Shown here: piece by piece, positions 1-8,924 of the stretch
How the letters are laid out: the number at the start of each line of letters is the position of its first letter
Position numbering within the stretch: position 1 is the stretch's first letter
Assembly: GCA_016788905.1 (NCBI GenBank)
Contig: JAEURZ010000020.1
Span: 1-53,068, forward strand
Direction of reading: 5' to 3'
Length of the DNA stretch: 53,068 nt
DNA from: Elusimicrobiota bacterium
Lineage (GTDB): Bacteria; Elusimicrobiota; Elusimicrobia; FEN-1173
The notes under the pieces: generated by a model
What the model saw: the letters and a program-made list of their open reading frames with translations, nothing else
Told to the model about the DNA's origin: nothing
Database searches by the model: none
Made by a program: the position numbers and the translations under genes

Positions 1-127
1 TGAAATGCTTGGGATACAAAACTCCAAACGAGGTCTTCAATTCATGGCTTGGTGCAATAGCCGCTTGAATTCACCGATTTCCTTAAAAACTCAGTTGAAT
101 AAGGACAGAGGGAATTCTCCTCACGGT
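1..127. other. Window edge, no supportable gene
   Basis: This is the stretch downstream of the FHA gene. On the minus strand, bases about 1-80 can be read as a stop-interrupted peptide containing N-x-RPR, faintly like the C-terminus of an IS30-type transposase. The match is too short and too broken to annotate. I see no terminator hairpin with a T-run. Confidence 0.4.
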
Positions 128-823
128 TTATTTGGGGTTAGCCTCCTGCAGGAAAAACATCAATTTGAGGCCTGCTGCGTCCACAAGATCCCCCTCTTTA
201 AGGGGGACCACCGCCTGGTCCATGAGGGGATTACCGTTCAGTTTTACGGTTTTTTCTTTGAGCGCTGTCAGATAATATCCGTCCGATTTTTTTGCCACGC
301 AGGCCGCAAGATCGGGAGCGAAGAGCCCCTTTAATTTTACCTGAGCTTGATCGGATTTCCCAATATACGTGGTCAACTGAGTCAGCGGAAGGGGGACCGC
401 GTTACTCCCCGCCAAAATTCGGAGATAACCCACACGTTCCGTCCCCTTCACAGCGGGAGGTGGGGCCGCCATAATCACGGTCGAGTCCGAAGACACCGGA
501 CCCGCCGGTTCGGCACGCGAGGAGGGAGGGACTTCCTCATCGTTATAAAATTCAAGGGTATGTTTGGCAATGGCCAGCTCGTCTTTGTGGTGTAGAAGTT
601 CACGTTCCACCCGTCGTTCCCTCAAAAAAGTCCCGTTGGTGCTTTTTAAATCTTCGACAAAATAACCGGCCCCCTCCCAAAAGATTCGACAATGCTTTCC
701 CGAAACCGCTGGATTGTCGATCACCAAATCGTTCTCCGGTTTTCGGCCAACAAAAATATCCGAACCAACCACCGTCAGTTCCTTCACCAACGCGCCGTTA
801 AATTTCAGAATGAGTTTTATCAT
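128..823 (-). CDS. FHA-domain phosphothreonine-binding protein with a second, degenerate FHA-like half
   Basis: A 231-residue cytoplasmic protein. Residues about 20-85 form a canonical forkhead-associated domain: the GRKPEND turn, SGKH, and STNG are all present, the residues that contact phosphothreonine in this family. Residues about 130-225 look like a second FHA fold (YIGKSD near the start, LNGNPL near the end) but the S-x-x-H pair is missing, so that half probably does not bind phosphate. The start codon overlaps the PP2C stop as ATGA, with GGAAGG upstream, so the two are translationally coupled. By context it should recognise phosphorylated partners of the kinase encoded two genes upstream, possibly the kinase itself. 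It is the last gene of the signalling module. Confidence 0.85.
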   Translation of the reverse strand: MIKLILKFNGALVKELTVVGSDIFVGRKPENDLVIDNPAVSGKHCRIFWEGAGYFVEDLKSTNGTFLRERRVERELLHHKDELAIAKHTLEFYNDEEVPPSSRAEPAGPVSSDSTVIMAAPPPAVKGTERVGYLRILAGSNAVPLPLTQLTTYIGKSDQAQVKLKGLFAPDLAACVAKKSDGYYLTALKEKTVKLNGNPLMDQAVVPLKEGDLVDAAGLKLMFFLQEANPK

Positions 824-1659
824 GGGAGACCTTCCTTATTCTTTCGTGAAGTAAGCATCTTTGACCGAAAAAATGACCGTGCTCGATCCAACAACCGCTC
901 CCTCCCGACCCGCCCCACAGCGACGGTGACGTTGTCCCGGCCGCCACGGTCCAGAGCCAAACGCACTAAGAACGGGCAAAGTCGTTGGGGATCGTTGATC
1001 TCCCGGACCGATTGTTTCAAAATTTCATCGTCCGCCATTTTGGTTAGTCCATCGGAACACAAAAGAAACAGGTCCCCGGGACAGACCGTGGGTTCGGCGG
1101 CATCCATCTCGATCGTGGGCCCTACCCCCAACGCCCGTGTCAAAATGTTCCCGGATTCGGAGGCCTCCGCCTCCGCAGGGGACAACACCCCTTGAGCCAC
1201 CTGTTCGGCCACCAGGGAATGATCACGCGTGACCACGGCCAGTTCCCCCCCCCGGAACAAATAAAAACGGCTGTCCCCCACATGGATCACGGAAAGCCGG
1301 GAACCGTTTCGCAAAACGGCCACGATCGTCGTCCCCATCCCTTGACGCTCGACACGTTCCTGGGACGCCTGGTATATCACCTCGTTGGCCGTGAACACCG
1401 CCGCCGCCAAAAGACGCGTCCGATCCGACCAGTGAGGCGGAGGAACGCCACAGGCGGGGATCGTTCCGGTCCGAAGCCCATGGGCGACCTGATCCCGAAC
1501 CACGTCCACAGCCAGACGACTGGCCACTTCCCCCGCCGCGTGCCCCCCCATCCCGTCAGCGACCACCACCAAACCCAATTCATCGTCCAACAAACAGGAA
1601 TCTTCGTTGTGGTGACGGACCTTCCCCGTGTCCGTTAAAACAGTGGCGACAAAGTTCAT
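820..1659 (-). CDS. PP2C-family Ser/Thr protein phosphatase
   Basis: A 279-residue, soluble PPM/PP2C phosphatase that removes phosphate from Ser/Thr using two metal ions. The metal-binding and catalytic signatures are visible: the N-terminal RHHNEDS motif, VADGMGGH around residue 34, SDGLTKM around residue 200, and GGRDNVT around residue 238. No sensor or membrane segment is present. Its start overlaps the kinase stop by four bases (ATGA) and its stop overlaps the FHA start the same way. Kinase, phosphatase and phosphothreonine reader should therefore be made in fixed proportion. The inferred role is to dephosphorylate the kinase and its targets, as in PknB/Stp pairs. Confidence 0.92.
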   Translation of the reverse strand: MNFVATVLTDTGKVRHHNEDSCLLDDELGLVVVADGMGGHAAGEVASRLAVDVVRDQVAHGLRTGTIPACGVPPPHWSDRTRLLAAAVFTANEVIYQASQERVERQGMGTTIVAVLRNGSRLSVIHVGDSRFYLFRGGELAVVTRDHSLVAEQVAQGVLSPAEAEASESGNILTRALGVGPTIEMDAAEPTVCPGDLFLLCSDGLTKMADDEILKQSVREINDPQRLCPFLVRLALDRGGRDNVTVAVGRVGRERLLDRARSFFRSKMLTSRKNKEGLP

Positions 1660-4358
1660 GGGGTTCCCCCTCCAGGTTCTTTTCCCAGATCCACGGTCCC
1701 CTCCCCAATGGATGTTTTGACCGGGTTCAAATCAATCGCTTCTGGGGAAGAGGGCGGGGCGTGAGGCGCGGCGACAGAACCCACCGCCCGCAAGTCCCGC
1801 GCCATGTCTGCCCCGCGTTGGTATCGGCGGTCAGGATCTTTGGAAAGGGCGCGGTCAATCACCGCGCTCAAGGCCCCATTGATCCGATCGGGCCGACGGA
1901 GTCGAGGATCAGGATGGGCTTCACTGGCGATCCGGAAAAGAAGGGTCGCGATGCTTTCCCCTTCGAAAGGCTTTTCACCGGTCAACATTTCGTAGAGCAT
2001 GACGCCCAGGGAAAACAGGTCCGACCGCCCATCAATTTTCTTTCCCGACAGTTGTTCCGGCGACATGTAACTGGGGGTGCCCATCACCGTGCCCGTGGCC
2101 GTTTTGGACGCGGAGGTGATCCGCGCAATCCCGAAATCCGTCACCCGAAGCGTTCCGTCCTTCAAGCGCATCACGTTGGCGGGTTTAATGTCCCGGTGCA
2201 CCACCCCGTGCACGTGGGCGTAATCCAGAGCGTCCGCGATGGTGGCCACATCCTCCACCACTTGGGAAACCGGGAGGAGATTGGCTTTTTCCACACATTT
2301 TTTAAGATCTTCACCCTCTAAAAGTTCCATAGCGATAAAGGAGATCTCCCCGTCTTCCCCCGCGTCAAAGATCCGGATAATGTGGGGATGGTTCAGCGTC
2401 CCCGCCGATTCCGCTTCACGGAAAAAGCGGTCGCGAATGGCCTTGGCGGAATCGGCGTCTGTTTCGTCATCAAACCGCAGGGTTTTCACCGCCACGGAAC
2501 GATTGATTTTGGGGTCCCGCCCCAAATACACCACCCCCATCGCCCCGCGCCCCAATTCTTTTTCAATTTCATACCGACCCAGGGTGGGTTTGGCCGCCCC
2601 GGCTCCAAAAACAACGGTTCCCCCCGCTTTCCCTCCCAACCCAGCAGCGATTCCGCCCGATTCGCTGGCTTGTTTCGCGGCACGAGACCGCTCTTTTACG
2701 TCTTTAAAGAGGGGATCCGTTTGAGCGATGTGATCATACACCACCCCCGCTTTTCCGAACTGACGTTTCCTTTCAAAATCCAGGGCCAAGGTGTAGAGAA
2801 CACTTTTCATATCGGCGTCCACAGGACATTTGCGCAATTTCTCAAAGGCCATATCCAGGAGCCCCTGGGTTTGATACGACAACCCCAAACTTTTATGGGT
2901 TTCGATGCTTTGGGCTTCCACCAATTCTTTCCGCATCTCCGTAAAGAAAAAGCGGCGCACCGTGACCACCAGATACGTCACAAAAAGAAGGGCCAGGGGA
3001 TAAACGATCTTGATCCAGTAACTTTTGGCCAAAAAGAAGTACCAGCCCGCTCCCAGGGTCATCAAGGCCAAACCCAACGTGATAAAGAAACCCGCCCGGG
3101 CCCGCAAGAGCGGCAAACCGAACGTCACAAACAAGCCGACCACGGCCAACCAGATCCATTCCGCCCGCGCGGCCCAGGGCGGGCGAGAAAGGAAGTCCCC
3201 TTCCCAAATATTTCGGAGAGAAGAAAGAATGATCCCGTTAAATTGGAACGCCGAATGAACTGGGGTGACAAACGCGCTTCCCAAACCCGTGTCCGTGATA
3301 CCCACCAAAACCAATTTGTCTTTAAAGGCCTTGGGGGGAATTCCCCCGTTGTCACGCAACACGTCCACGGCTGAAACTTTTTTGATGTTTTCCATTCCCC
3401 CCGCATACTTGATCAACATTTTCGATTCGGCGTCGATCGGGATGCTCGTTTTTCCCAACAGAATTTCTCGGCCGGGTCGAACATGAATATCCTTCACTTT
3501 AAGATTCAGGCCCACCCGAGCCATCTGGAGTGAAAGGGAAGGAACGCTTTGACCGCGAAACGACATCACGGGGGCCTCTCGCCGAACCGAACCATCGCGA
3601 TCCTGAATAACCGTCGCGTGACCCATCCCTTCCACACGGCTTGAAAAATCGGCCAACGGAAGGAGGGGCATGGACCCGACCGGCAAAACGCTCCCCGTGG
3701 TTTCTTCCACCTGCGCTTGGAGCAACCCCGCGTTTTTCATCCGCTCGATCTCTTCCGGGGGTTCCTCCCCCCCCGGTCGCCCCTGCGATCGAAAATAAAA
3801 AGAGAGAAGAACGTTCTTCGCCTTCCCCAAAGTTTTTTTTAAACGCGCGTCACTGTCCAAACTCCGAATCGTTTCTTCCATGGTCTTCCCAAAACCCCGC
3901 AAATCACCAAAGGGATGGGACCGAACAAATTTTTTATAACGGGAATCCTTGACCAATCGTTGAAGAAGCGGTTGAATCGCTTCCTCTTCCCCATCCAAGA
4001 GGAATTGATACTCCTCCCGTAACTCCCGCAAAGCCACCAGCCCCTGATGATCGTCGGGTTCGGAAAAAACGACCGCGCACCCTAAGGCGCGGGGCCCCCC
4101 GGCGGCGATACGTCCCAAAAGTTCGGCCATCACGCTCCGCGACCAGGGCCACCGACCGACGGCTTCAAGGGAAGGCGCGTCAATGGCCACCAATCGGATA
4201 TCGTCGGAGGGAGGAGGAACTTTAAGGGATCGCACACGAAGGTCGTAGAGTTTATGTTCTAAGGTTTCCGTTAGAGGAAAAGACACCATGGCCAAAGCAA
4301 AAAATCCCGCCGTAAAAAGAAACGCCAAGAGCGAATCCCATCCCCATCGGCGTTTCAA
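1656..4358 (-). CDS. CHASE2-domain receptor Ser/Thr protein kinase
   Basis: A 900-residue membrane kinase. TM1 is at residues about 9-28. An extracytoplasmic CHASE2 sensor domain spans about 35-395, and three further TM helices lie at about 402-470. A short helical, TPR-like linker (about 485-560) and a Gly/Ala-rich hinge precede a complete Hanks-type kinase domain (about 594-860). Kinase motifs seen are the GRGAMG loop at 603-608, VAVK with K625, HRDIKPAN at 721-728, DFG at 741-743 and SPE at 766-768. The tail is Pro-rich. CHASE2 normally sits on histidine kinases, cyclases and Ser/Thr kinases, and its ligands are mostly unknown. The gene is followed by coupled PP2C and FHA genes and lies 54 bp after a cyclic-nucleotide-binding-fold gene, so it appears to head a complete phospho-signalling unit. 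Confidence 0.92.
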   Translation of the reverse strand: MKRRWGWDSLLAFLFTAGFFALAMVSFPLTETLEHKLYDLRVRSLKVPPPSDDIRLVAIDAPSLEAVGRWPWSRSVMAELLGRIAAGGPRALGCAVVFSEPDDHQGLVALRELREEYQFLLDGEEEAIQPLLQRLVKDSRYKKFVRSHPFGDLRGFGKTMEETIRSLDSDARLKKTLGKAKNVLLSFYFRSQGRPGGEEPPEEIERMKNAGLLQAQVEETTGSVLPVGSMPLLPLADFSSRVEGMGHATVIQDRDGSVRREAPVMSFRGQSVPSLSLQMARVGLNLKVKDIHVRPGREILLGKTSIPIDAESKMLIKYAGGMENIKKVSAVDVLRDNGGIPPKAFKDKLVLVGITDTGLGSAFVTPVHSAFQFNGIILSSLRNIWEGDFLSRPPWAARAEWIWLAVVGLFVTFGLPLLRARAGFFITLGLALMTLGAGWYFFLAKSYWIKIVYPLALLFVTYLVVTVRRFFFTEMRKELVEAQSIETHKSLGLSYQTQGLLDMAFEKLRKCPVDADMKSVLYTLALDFERKRQFGKAGVVYDHIAQTDPLFKDVKERSRAAKQASESGGIAAGLGGKAGGTVVFGAGAAKPTLGRYEIEKELGRGAMGVVYLGRDPKINRSVAVKTLRFDDETDADSAKAIRDRFFREAESAGTLNHPHIIRIFDAGEDGEISFIAMELLEGEDLKKCVEKANLLPVSQVVEDVATIADALDYAHVHGVVHRDIKPANVMRLKDGTLRVTDFGIARITSASKTATGTVMGTPSYMSPEQLSGKKIDGRSDLFSLGVMLYEMLTGEKPFEGESIATLLFRIASEAHPDPRLRRPDRINGALSAVIDRALSKDPDRRYQRGADMARDLRAVGSVAAPHAPPSSPEAIDLNPVKTSIGEGTVDLGKEPGGGTP

Positions 4359-4412
4359 GCGAGAATTTCCCCCTGCATGAGGAAACGAACCCCTGGGAAA
4401 TTCACGTTCAGA

Positions 4413-4871
4413 TTACACCGAGGGCGGGAGAGAGGGGGCACGGAGAGCTTCCGCCTTTTGACGCGCTCGGGCCGCGACTTTCTCTCTTAAGGAGAGTTCA
4501 AGGCCCGGGTTTTCTCGAAGGAACCGTTTAAAGGTGTCGTGGGGCACCATCAAAACTTCGGTATCGTCCGCTGAGGATCGAATGGTGGCGTCAGAAGTTG
4601 TCGAATCCAGGAGGGATATTTCGCCAAAGAAGTCACCGGCTTTCAGTTCGCCCAAACATGTTTTGTTGCCACTGGATTTGGCGAAAACTTGGGCACCACC
4701 GCTCTTGAGGATGAAAAAGTTGTGGTTGATTTCACCCTGAAAAACAACGGTCTGGCCTTTTTTAAATGTTTGGTGGGACAGTTCCGCGGTGATTTGGCGA
4801 ATTTTGTCATCCGCAAAGAAAGACAAAATGTTTACGTTTTTCTTAATAAACAGCGTGTCATCAAACGGCAT
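4413..4871 (-). CDS. Single-domain cyclic-nucleotide-binding-fold (CRP-like) protein
   Basis: A 152-residue protein made of one cNMP-binding beta-roll and a C-terminal helix, with no DNA-binding helix-turn-helix, so it is not a complete CRP/FNR regulator. The phosphate-binding cassette is recognisable (GDFFGEISLLD, about residues 80-90). The Arg that normally contacts the cyclic phosphate in the R-T/S-A motif is absent: the sequence reads TTSDATI. It may bind another ligand or none. GGGAGGG precedes the ATG. It sits 20 bp after proS and 54 bp before the kinase gene. Single-domain CNB proteins of this kind often act beside Ser/Thr kinases. That partnership is an inference here. Confidence 0.8.
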   Translation of the reverse strand: MPFDDTLFIKKNVNILSFFADDKIRQITAELSHQTFKKGQTVVFQGEINHNFFILKSGGAQVFAKSSGNKTCLGELKAGDFFGEISLLDSTTSDATIRSSADDTEVLMVPHDTFKRFLRENPGLELSLREKVAARARQKAEALRAPSLPPSV

Positions 4872-4891
4872 ACCGCCCTCCCCGTGTCTGG

Positions 4892-6601
4892 TTAGGCGGC
4901 GGGTTTCCCCCTTTTTTCCAACAGGGTTCTTGCCGCTAGATCCAGACTCACATCCAGGATATCGTCCGCGCTGCGCCTTTTTATTTCCACCTGGCCCAGC
5001 GCCAACTTTTTTTCGCCCACCGTGATCCGCCAGGGAATCCCCAGCAAGTCGGCGTCCTTAAATTTCACACCCGCGCGCTGGTCCCGATCATCCACCAACA
5101 CCTCCAGACCCGCGGCGACCAGCTCTTTTTCCAACCGATCCGTGGCCTCCATCAAACGAGGTTCAGCCACATTCAACGGAACCAAAAGGACATCAAAGGG
5201 GGCCAAAGATTCCGGCCAAATAATGCCGTTGGCGTCGCTCGACTGCTCGATGGTGGCCGCCACCACACGGCTGACCCCGATGCCGTAACACCCCATGAGG
5301 AAAGGGGTCTTCACTCCTTTTTCATTCAGAAACCCCGCGTTCATCGCGACAGAATATTTGTCGCCCAACTTGAAGGCATGCCCCACTTCAATGCCCTTAA
5401 AGAAGCTTAATGGGAGTTTGCATTTTGGGCAAGGGTCTTTTTCACGAACCGTCTGGATATCGGCCACCTGCGTCGGGACGAAATCTCGACCGGGGTTCAC
5501 GTTTCGACAGTGGAAGTCCGTCTTGTTCGCCCCCGCTGTTCCGTTCACGATCCCCATAACACTTAAATCAGCCACCACGGTTCCTTTCAAATTCAAGGGC
5601 CCCCCAAACCCAGGGTCACACCCCGCCACTTGCCGGTAGATATCATCATTGGCTTTAAAGAGAGTTTTGGCCCCCAGCACGCGCTTCAGCTTGTGTTCGT
5701 TTAATTCCCGGTCCCCGCGAACGAACGCCACGACGGGTTGCCCGTCCGCCTGATAGACGACCATCTTGAGGAATTTTTCTTGAGGCACACCCAAAAGAGT
5801 GGCAACCGCTTCCACCGCGCCAGCCCCCGGGGTGGAAACCTCCTCCAGGGGCAACAGCGTTTCCGCGGGGCCCGGTTCCGGAGGGGAGGACTCGGCCCGT
5901 TCCACGTTGGCGGCGTAACCGCACCCGGAACAGGAGGCAATGAATTCTTCCCCCGTTTCCGCCAAAACCATAAACTCATGGGACGAGTTCCCCCCAATGG
6001 AACCCGTATCGGCCTCCACAGGGCGAAAATTCAAACCACAGCGTTTAAAGATTCGCGTGTACGCGTCGAACACATCCCGGTAGGTGGCGTCGGCACTGGG
6101 TTCGTCTGCGTGAAACGAATACCCGTCTTTCATGTAAAATTCGCGGGCCCGCATGACCCCGAACCGGGGACGAATCTCGTCTCTGAATTTCGTTCCAAAT
6201 TGATAGAGGAATAAAGGCAGTTCGCGATAAGACCGAACTTCCCGTCGAACTAAATCCGTCATGACTTCTTCCGCCGTTGGCGCCAGGCAAAACTCCGTGT
6301 TTTTTCGATCCTTTAAACGCAACATTTCCTTTCCGTAAAATTGCCAGCGACCTGTTTCCTCCCAGAGGTTTTTGGGTTGAACCAACGGAAGCCAGACCTC
6401 CTGGCCGCCCGCCCGGTCCATCTCCTCCCGAACAATTCGCTCCACGTTGCGGAGAGCCCGCAACCCAAAGGGCAACCATTCGTAGAGGCCGCTGGCCACT
6501 TTCCGAATCAGGCCGGCACGAAGCATCAACCGCGCCGAAACCGTATCGGCATCGGAGGGTAGATCTTTTAGCGTGGGGAGTAAATAACGGGAAAGGCGCA
6601 T
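4892..6601 (-). CDS. proS: Prolyl-tRNA synthetase (bacterial type, with editing domain)
   Basis: Charges tRNA-Pro with proline in the cytoplasm. The 569-residue protein from the ATG at 6601 matches the usual length of bacterial-type ProRS (about 570). The reading frame stays open upstream, but only this ATG has a good ribosome-binding site (GAGGT, seven bases away) and a natural N-terminus (MRLSRYLLPT). Class II catalytic motifs flank a YbaK-like INS editing domain at about residues 225-400, then an anticodon-binding domain. The gene lies four bases after rseP, the standard end of the rpsB-to-proS operon. Confidence 0.96.
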   Translation of the reverse strand: MRLSRYLLPTLKDLPSDADTVSARLMLRAGLIRKVASGLYEWLPFGLRALRNVERIVREEMDRAGGQEVWLPLVQPKNLWEETGRWQFYGKEMLRLKDRKNTEFCLAPTAEEVMTDLVRREVRSYRELPLFLYQFGTKFRDEIRPRFGVMRAREFYMKDGYSFHADEPSADATYRDVFDAYTRIFKRCGLNFRPVEADTGSIGGNSSHEFMVLAETGEEFIASCSGCGYAANVERAESSPPEPGPAETLLPLEEVSTPGAGAVEAVATLLGVPQEKFLKMVVYQADGQPVVAFVRGDRELNEHKLKRVLGAKTLFKANDDIYRQVAGCDPGFGGPLNLKGTVVADLSVMGIVNGTAGANKTDFHCRNVNPGRDFVPTQVADIQTVREKDPCPKCKLPLSFFKGIEVGHAFKLGDKYSVAMNAGFLNEKGVKTPFLMGCYGIGVSRVVAATIEQSSDANGIIWPESLAPFDVLLVPLNVAEPRLMEATDRLEKELVAAGLEVLVDDRDQRAGVKFKDADLLGIPWRITVGEKKLALGQVEIKRRSADDILDVSLDLAARTLLEKRGKPAA

Positions 6602-6605
6602 GGAT

Positions 6606-7703
6606 TTACCTCGTTGGCCCCGAAGAGGTCGATGGGGTCGTTGGGGTGGGCTTGTTTCGCATCCGCTGAATATCGGAGAACGTGGCAAACACCAGAATTC
6701 CCAACAGGAGAGAAAGCCCCGCCACGTTTGCGGCTTGAACCACGCGCCGACTCACGGGTTTTCGAGAAATTCCTTCCCAGAGGAAAAAAACCAAATGGCC
6801 TCCGTCCAACATGGGGATCGGAAACAAATTAAACAACCCGATACCCAGGGAAATCAACGCGATCAAAAACAGATAATCCTGGATCCCGCTTTTGGTGGAT
6901 TTAGAAATAATATTGGCGATCCCCAGGGGCCCCGACAAGTCGGGTTTTTGTCGATTGACAATTTTATCCCCCAAATAGGAAAGCGTGTAACGGGTCCAGA
7001 AAACCGTTTGCTGACCACCGGCGACCAACGCTTCCCCTAACGGCATAGGGGAGAAAGCCACCGCCGGCGAAATCCCGATGAGCCCCCGCCCCGACACCGC
7101 ATCACGAACCGGCGTCAAAACAAAATCCAGGGATTCCCCGCCTTCCCGAAGGACCGATAGGGTGATGGGAGTCTCCGCGTTCTGATGAATGATTTCCGCC
7201 ACATTCGTCCAGGTGAAAACGGATTTCCCATTGACCGACACCATGCGATCCCCGGTTAAAAGGCCCGCCGCCTTCGCGGGATAAGCGTCAACCAAATCTC
7301 CCACAACGGGCTCACTGGACGCTTTCGGGTTTCCCCACAGGAGAAAAACAAAAGCAAACAACACATAGGCCAACACGTAGTTCATGGCCGGACCGGCCAA
7401 CACAATGGGAATCCGTCGATACCAAGGTTTGGCGAAAAATTCCCGGGAATCCCGAACAACGGATGGGTCACCGCCCGGTTCCATTTCGCCGGCCATCCGA
7501 ACTTCCCCCCCCAAGGGGATCCACGCCACGCAGTAGCGGGTTTCTCCCCACTGAAACCCAAACATCTCCGGTCCCAACCCAAAGGAAAAACGGTCCACTT
7601 GCACCCCGGACTTTTTAGCCACAATGAAATGTCCGAACTCATGAACAAAAATCACCAATCCAAACGCAAACACAACACCTAAAGCCCCAATTAGGAAATC
7701 CAT
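6606..7703 (-). CDS. rseP: Site-2 protease RseP (membrane zinc metalloprotease)
   Basis: An intramembrane zinc protease of the S2P family, which cleaves anti-sigma factors and remnant signal peptides in the inner membrane. The start at 7703 has GGAGGAG upstream and gives a 365-residue protein. HEFGH at residues 21-25 is the zinc-binding HExxH. One PDZ domain lies at about 165-260, and the LDGG metal-ligand motif (FPIPMLDGGH) is near residue 305. It has one PDZ domain instead of the two in E. coli, as in many non-proteobacterial homologues. Its start lies inside the end of dxr (13-bp overlap). No rseA-like substrate gene is visible nearby. Confidence 0.94.
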   Translation of the reverse strand: MDFLIGALGVVFAFGLVIFVHEFGHFIVAKKSGVQVDRFSFGLGPEMFGFQWGETRYCVAWIPLGGEVRMAGEMEPGGDPSVVRDSREFFAKPWYRRIPIVLAGPAMNYVLAYVLFAFVFLLWGNPKASSEPVVGDLVDAYPAKAAGLLTGDRMVSVNGKSVFTWTNVAEIIHQNAETPITLSVLREGGESLDFVLTPVRDAVSGRGLIGISPAVAFSPMPLGEALVAGGQQTVFWTRYTLSYLGDKIVNRQKPDLSGPLGIANIISKSTKSGIQDYLFLIALISLGIGLFNLFPIPMLDGGHLVFFLWEGISRKPVSRRVVQAANVAGLSLLLGILVFATFSDIQRMRNKPTPTTPSTSSGPTR

Positions 7704-8920
7704 GGTTTCACTCCTCCCTTCGTTAACGTTTCGGAACTTAATCGTTCTTTTCCCAAAAAAGAGAGGGCTTCCCGCCGCGCCCACGCGTCCGCTTCTAAAA
7801 TTCCCCTCAACCCATCCCGTGGGGGGGGCCTTTTTTTGAAACGATTCATCACCTGGCGACACAGACGGGGAATCCCCGTAAAAGGCAACCGGCGACCCAA
7901 GAAGGCTTGGACCGCCGCCTCGTTCGCCCCGTTAAAAACAGCGGGCCAGGCCCCGCCCCGCCGCCCCGCCTCCAACGCGAGGGAAAGTGCCGGGAACCGA
8001 CGAAAATCCGGCGCGTAAAATTCCAGTTTTTTGATTTCATCCAAGGCCAAAGCGCGCACCGGCGAGGGTTTTCGATCCGGGTAAGTGAGCGCGTATTGAA
8101 TCGGGAGGCGCATATCCGGGTGAGACAACTGCGCCAACGAAGATCCGTCTTCAAATTCCACAAGCGAATGCACAATGGACTGTGGATGGATCACGATCTG
8201 AATCCGGTCCAACGGAACGCCAAACAGGTAATGAGCTTCAATGGCTTCCAACCCCTTATTGGTTAACGTGGCGCAGTCCACGGTAATTTTGCGACCCATT
8301 TTCCACGTGGGATGGTTCAGCGCTTCCTCAACACCCACCTGGTCAAGGGATCCGGTGCGCCGATAAAAAGCCCCTCCCGATGCCGTCAAAATTAAGCGTC
8401 GAACCCCCGCTCCGGGACCCGTCCGCCCCCCCAAACATTGAAACATAGCGGAATGTTCGCTGTCCACCGGAATAATTTTTGCCCCGTAACGGCGCGCGGT
8501 GGCCATCACAATTTCGCCCGCGACAATCAACGCTTCTTTGTTGGCCAGTGCCACGGTTTTCTTCGCCCGAAGAGCCGACAAAAGGGGCTGGAGTCCCACG
8601 GCCCCCACCACCGCGGACAAAACGAGTTGGACGGCTGGAGCCGAGGCGGCCTGAACCAGACCATCGACCCCGCTCATGACCCGCAAGGGAATTTTCCGGG
8701 ATCGGGCCCAACGAGACAAAACCTTTGCCGCCGCCTCGTCGCCCACCACGGCCAGGGACGGACGAAAAACCTGAATCTGCTTTTGGAGGAGGGGTACATG
8801 GGAATAGGTCGACAACGCCGCGACGCGGAATCCCCCCTCCGCCCGGTTCAAGCGTTGAATCACGTCCAAGGCGTTGACCCCAATCGATCCCGTTGACCCC
8901 AGTACCGCGACTTGACGCAT
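7691..8920 (-). CDS. dxr: 1-deoxy-D-xylulose 5-phosphate reductoisomerase
   Basis: Converts DXP to MEP with NADPH, the committed step of the non-mevalonate isoprenoid pathway. The N-terminal GSTGSIG nucleotide-binding loop, the DSEHSA substrate/metal-binding region near residue 150 and the conserved NHPTWKMG segment near residue 205 are all visible. The length of 409 aa is close to the family norm (about 400). It lies four bases after cdsA and overlaps rseP. With uppS and the polyprenyl synthase at 15.3-16.3 kb it supplies isoprenoid carriers and quinone tails. The arrangement cdsA-dxr-rseP is conserved widely in bacteria. Confidence 0.96.
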   Translation of the reverse strand: MRQVAVLGSTGSIGVNALDVIQRLNRAEGGFRVAALSTYSHVPLLQKQIQVFRPSLAVVGDEAAAKVLSRWARSRKIPLRVMSGVDGLVQAASAPAVQLVLSAVVGAVGLQPLLSALRAKKTVALANKEALIVAGEIVMATARRYGAKIIPVDSEHSAMFQCLGGRTGPGAGVRRLILTASGGAFYRRTGSLDQVGVEEALNHPTWKMGRKITVDCATLTNKGLEAIEAHYLFGVPLDRIQIVIHPQSIVHSLVEFEDGSSLAQLSHPDMRLPIQYALTYPDRKPSPVRALALDEIKKLEFYAPDFRRFPALSLALEAGRRGGAWPAVFNGANEAAVQAFLGRRLPFTGIPRLCRQVMNRFKKRPPPRDGLRGILEADAWARREALSFLGKERLSSETLTKGGVKPWIS

Positions 8921-8924
8921 GGGG

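Noticed and set aside
1-80. Possible IS30-like transposase remnant on the minus strand
   Set aside because: Only about 25 codons with an internal stop and cut by the window edge. The N-x-RPR resemblance is not enough.
2382-3374. Long plus-strand frame (330 codons) opposite the CHASE2 kinase
   Set aside because: It is the mirror of a well-supported kinase gene, has low-complexity basic composition, no ribosome-binding site and no recognisable family. The same holds for the plus-strand frames at 5738-6214, 19965-20735, 22759-23382 and 39378-40067.
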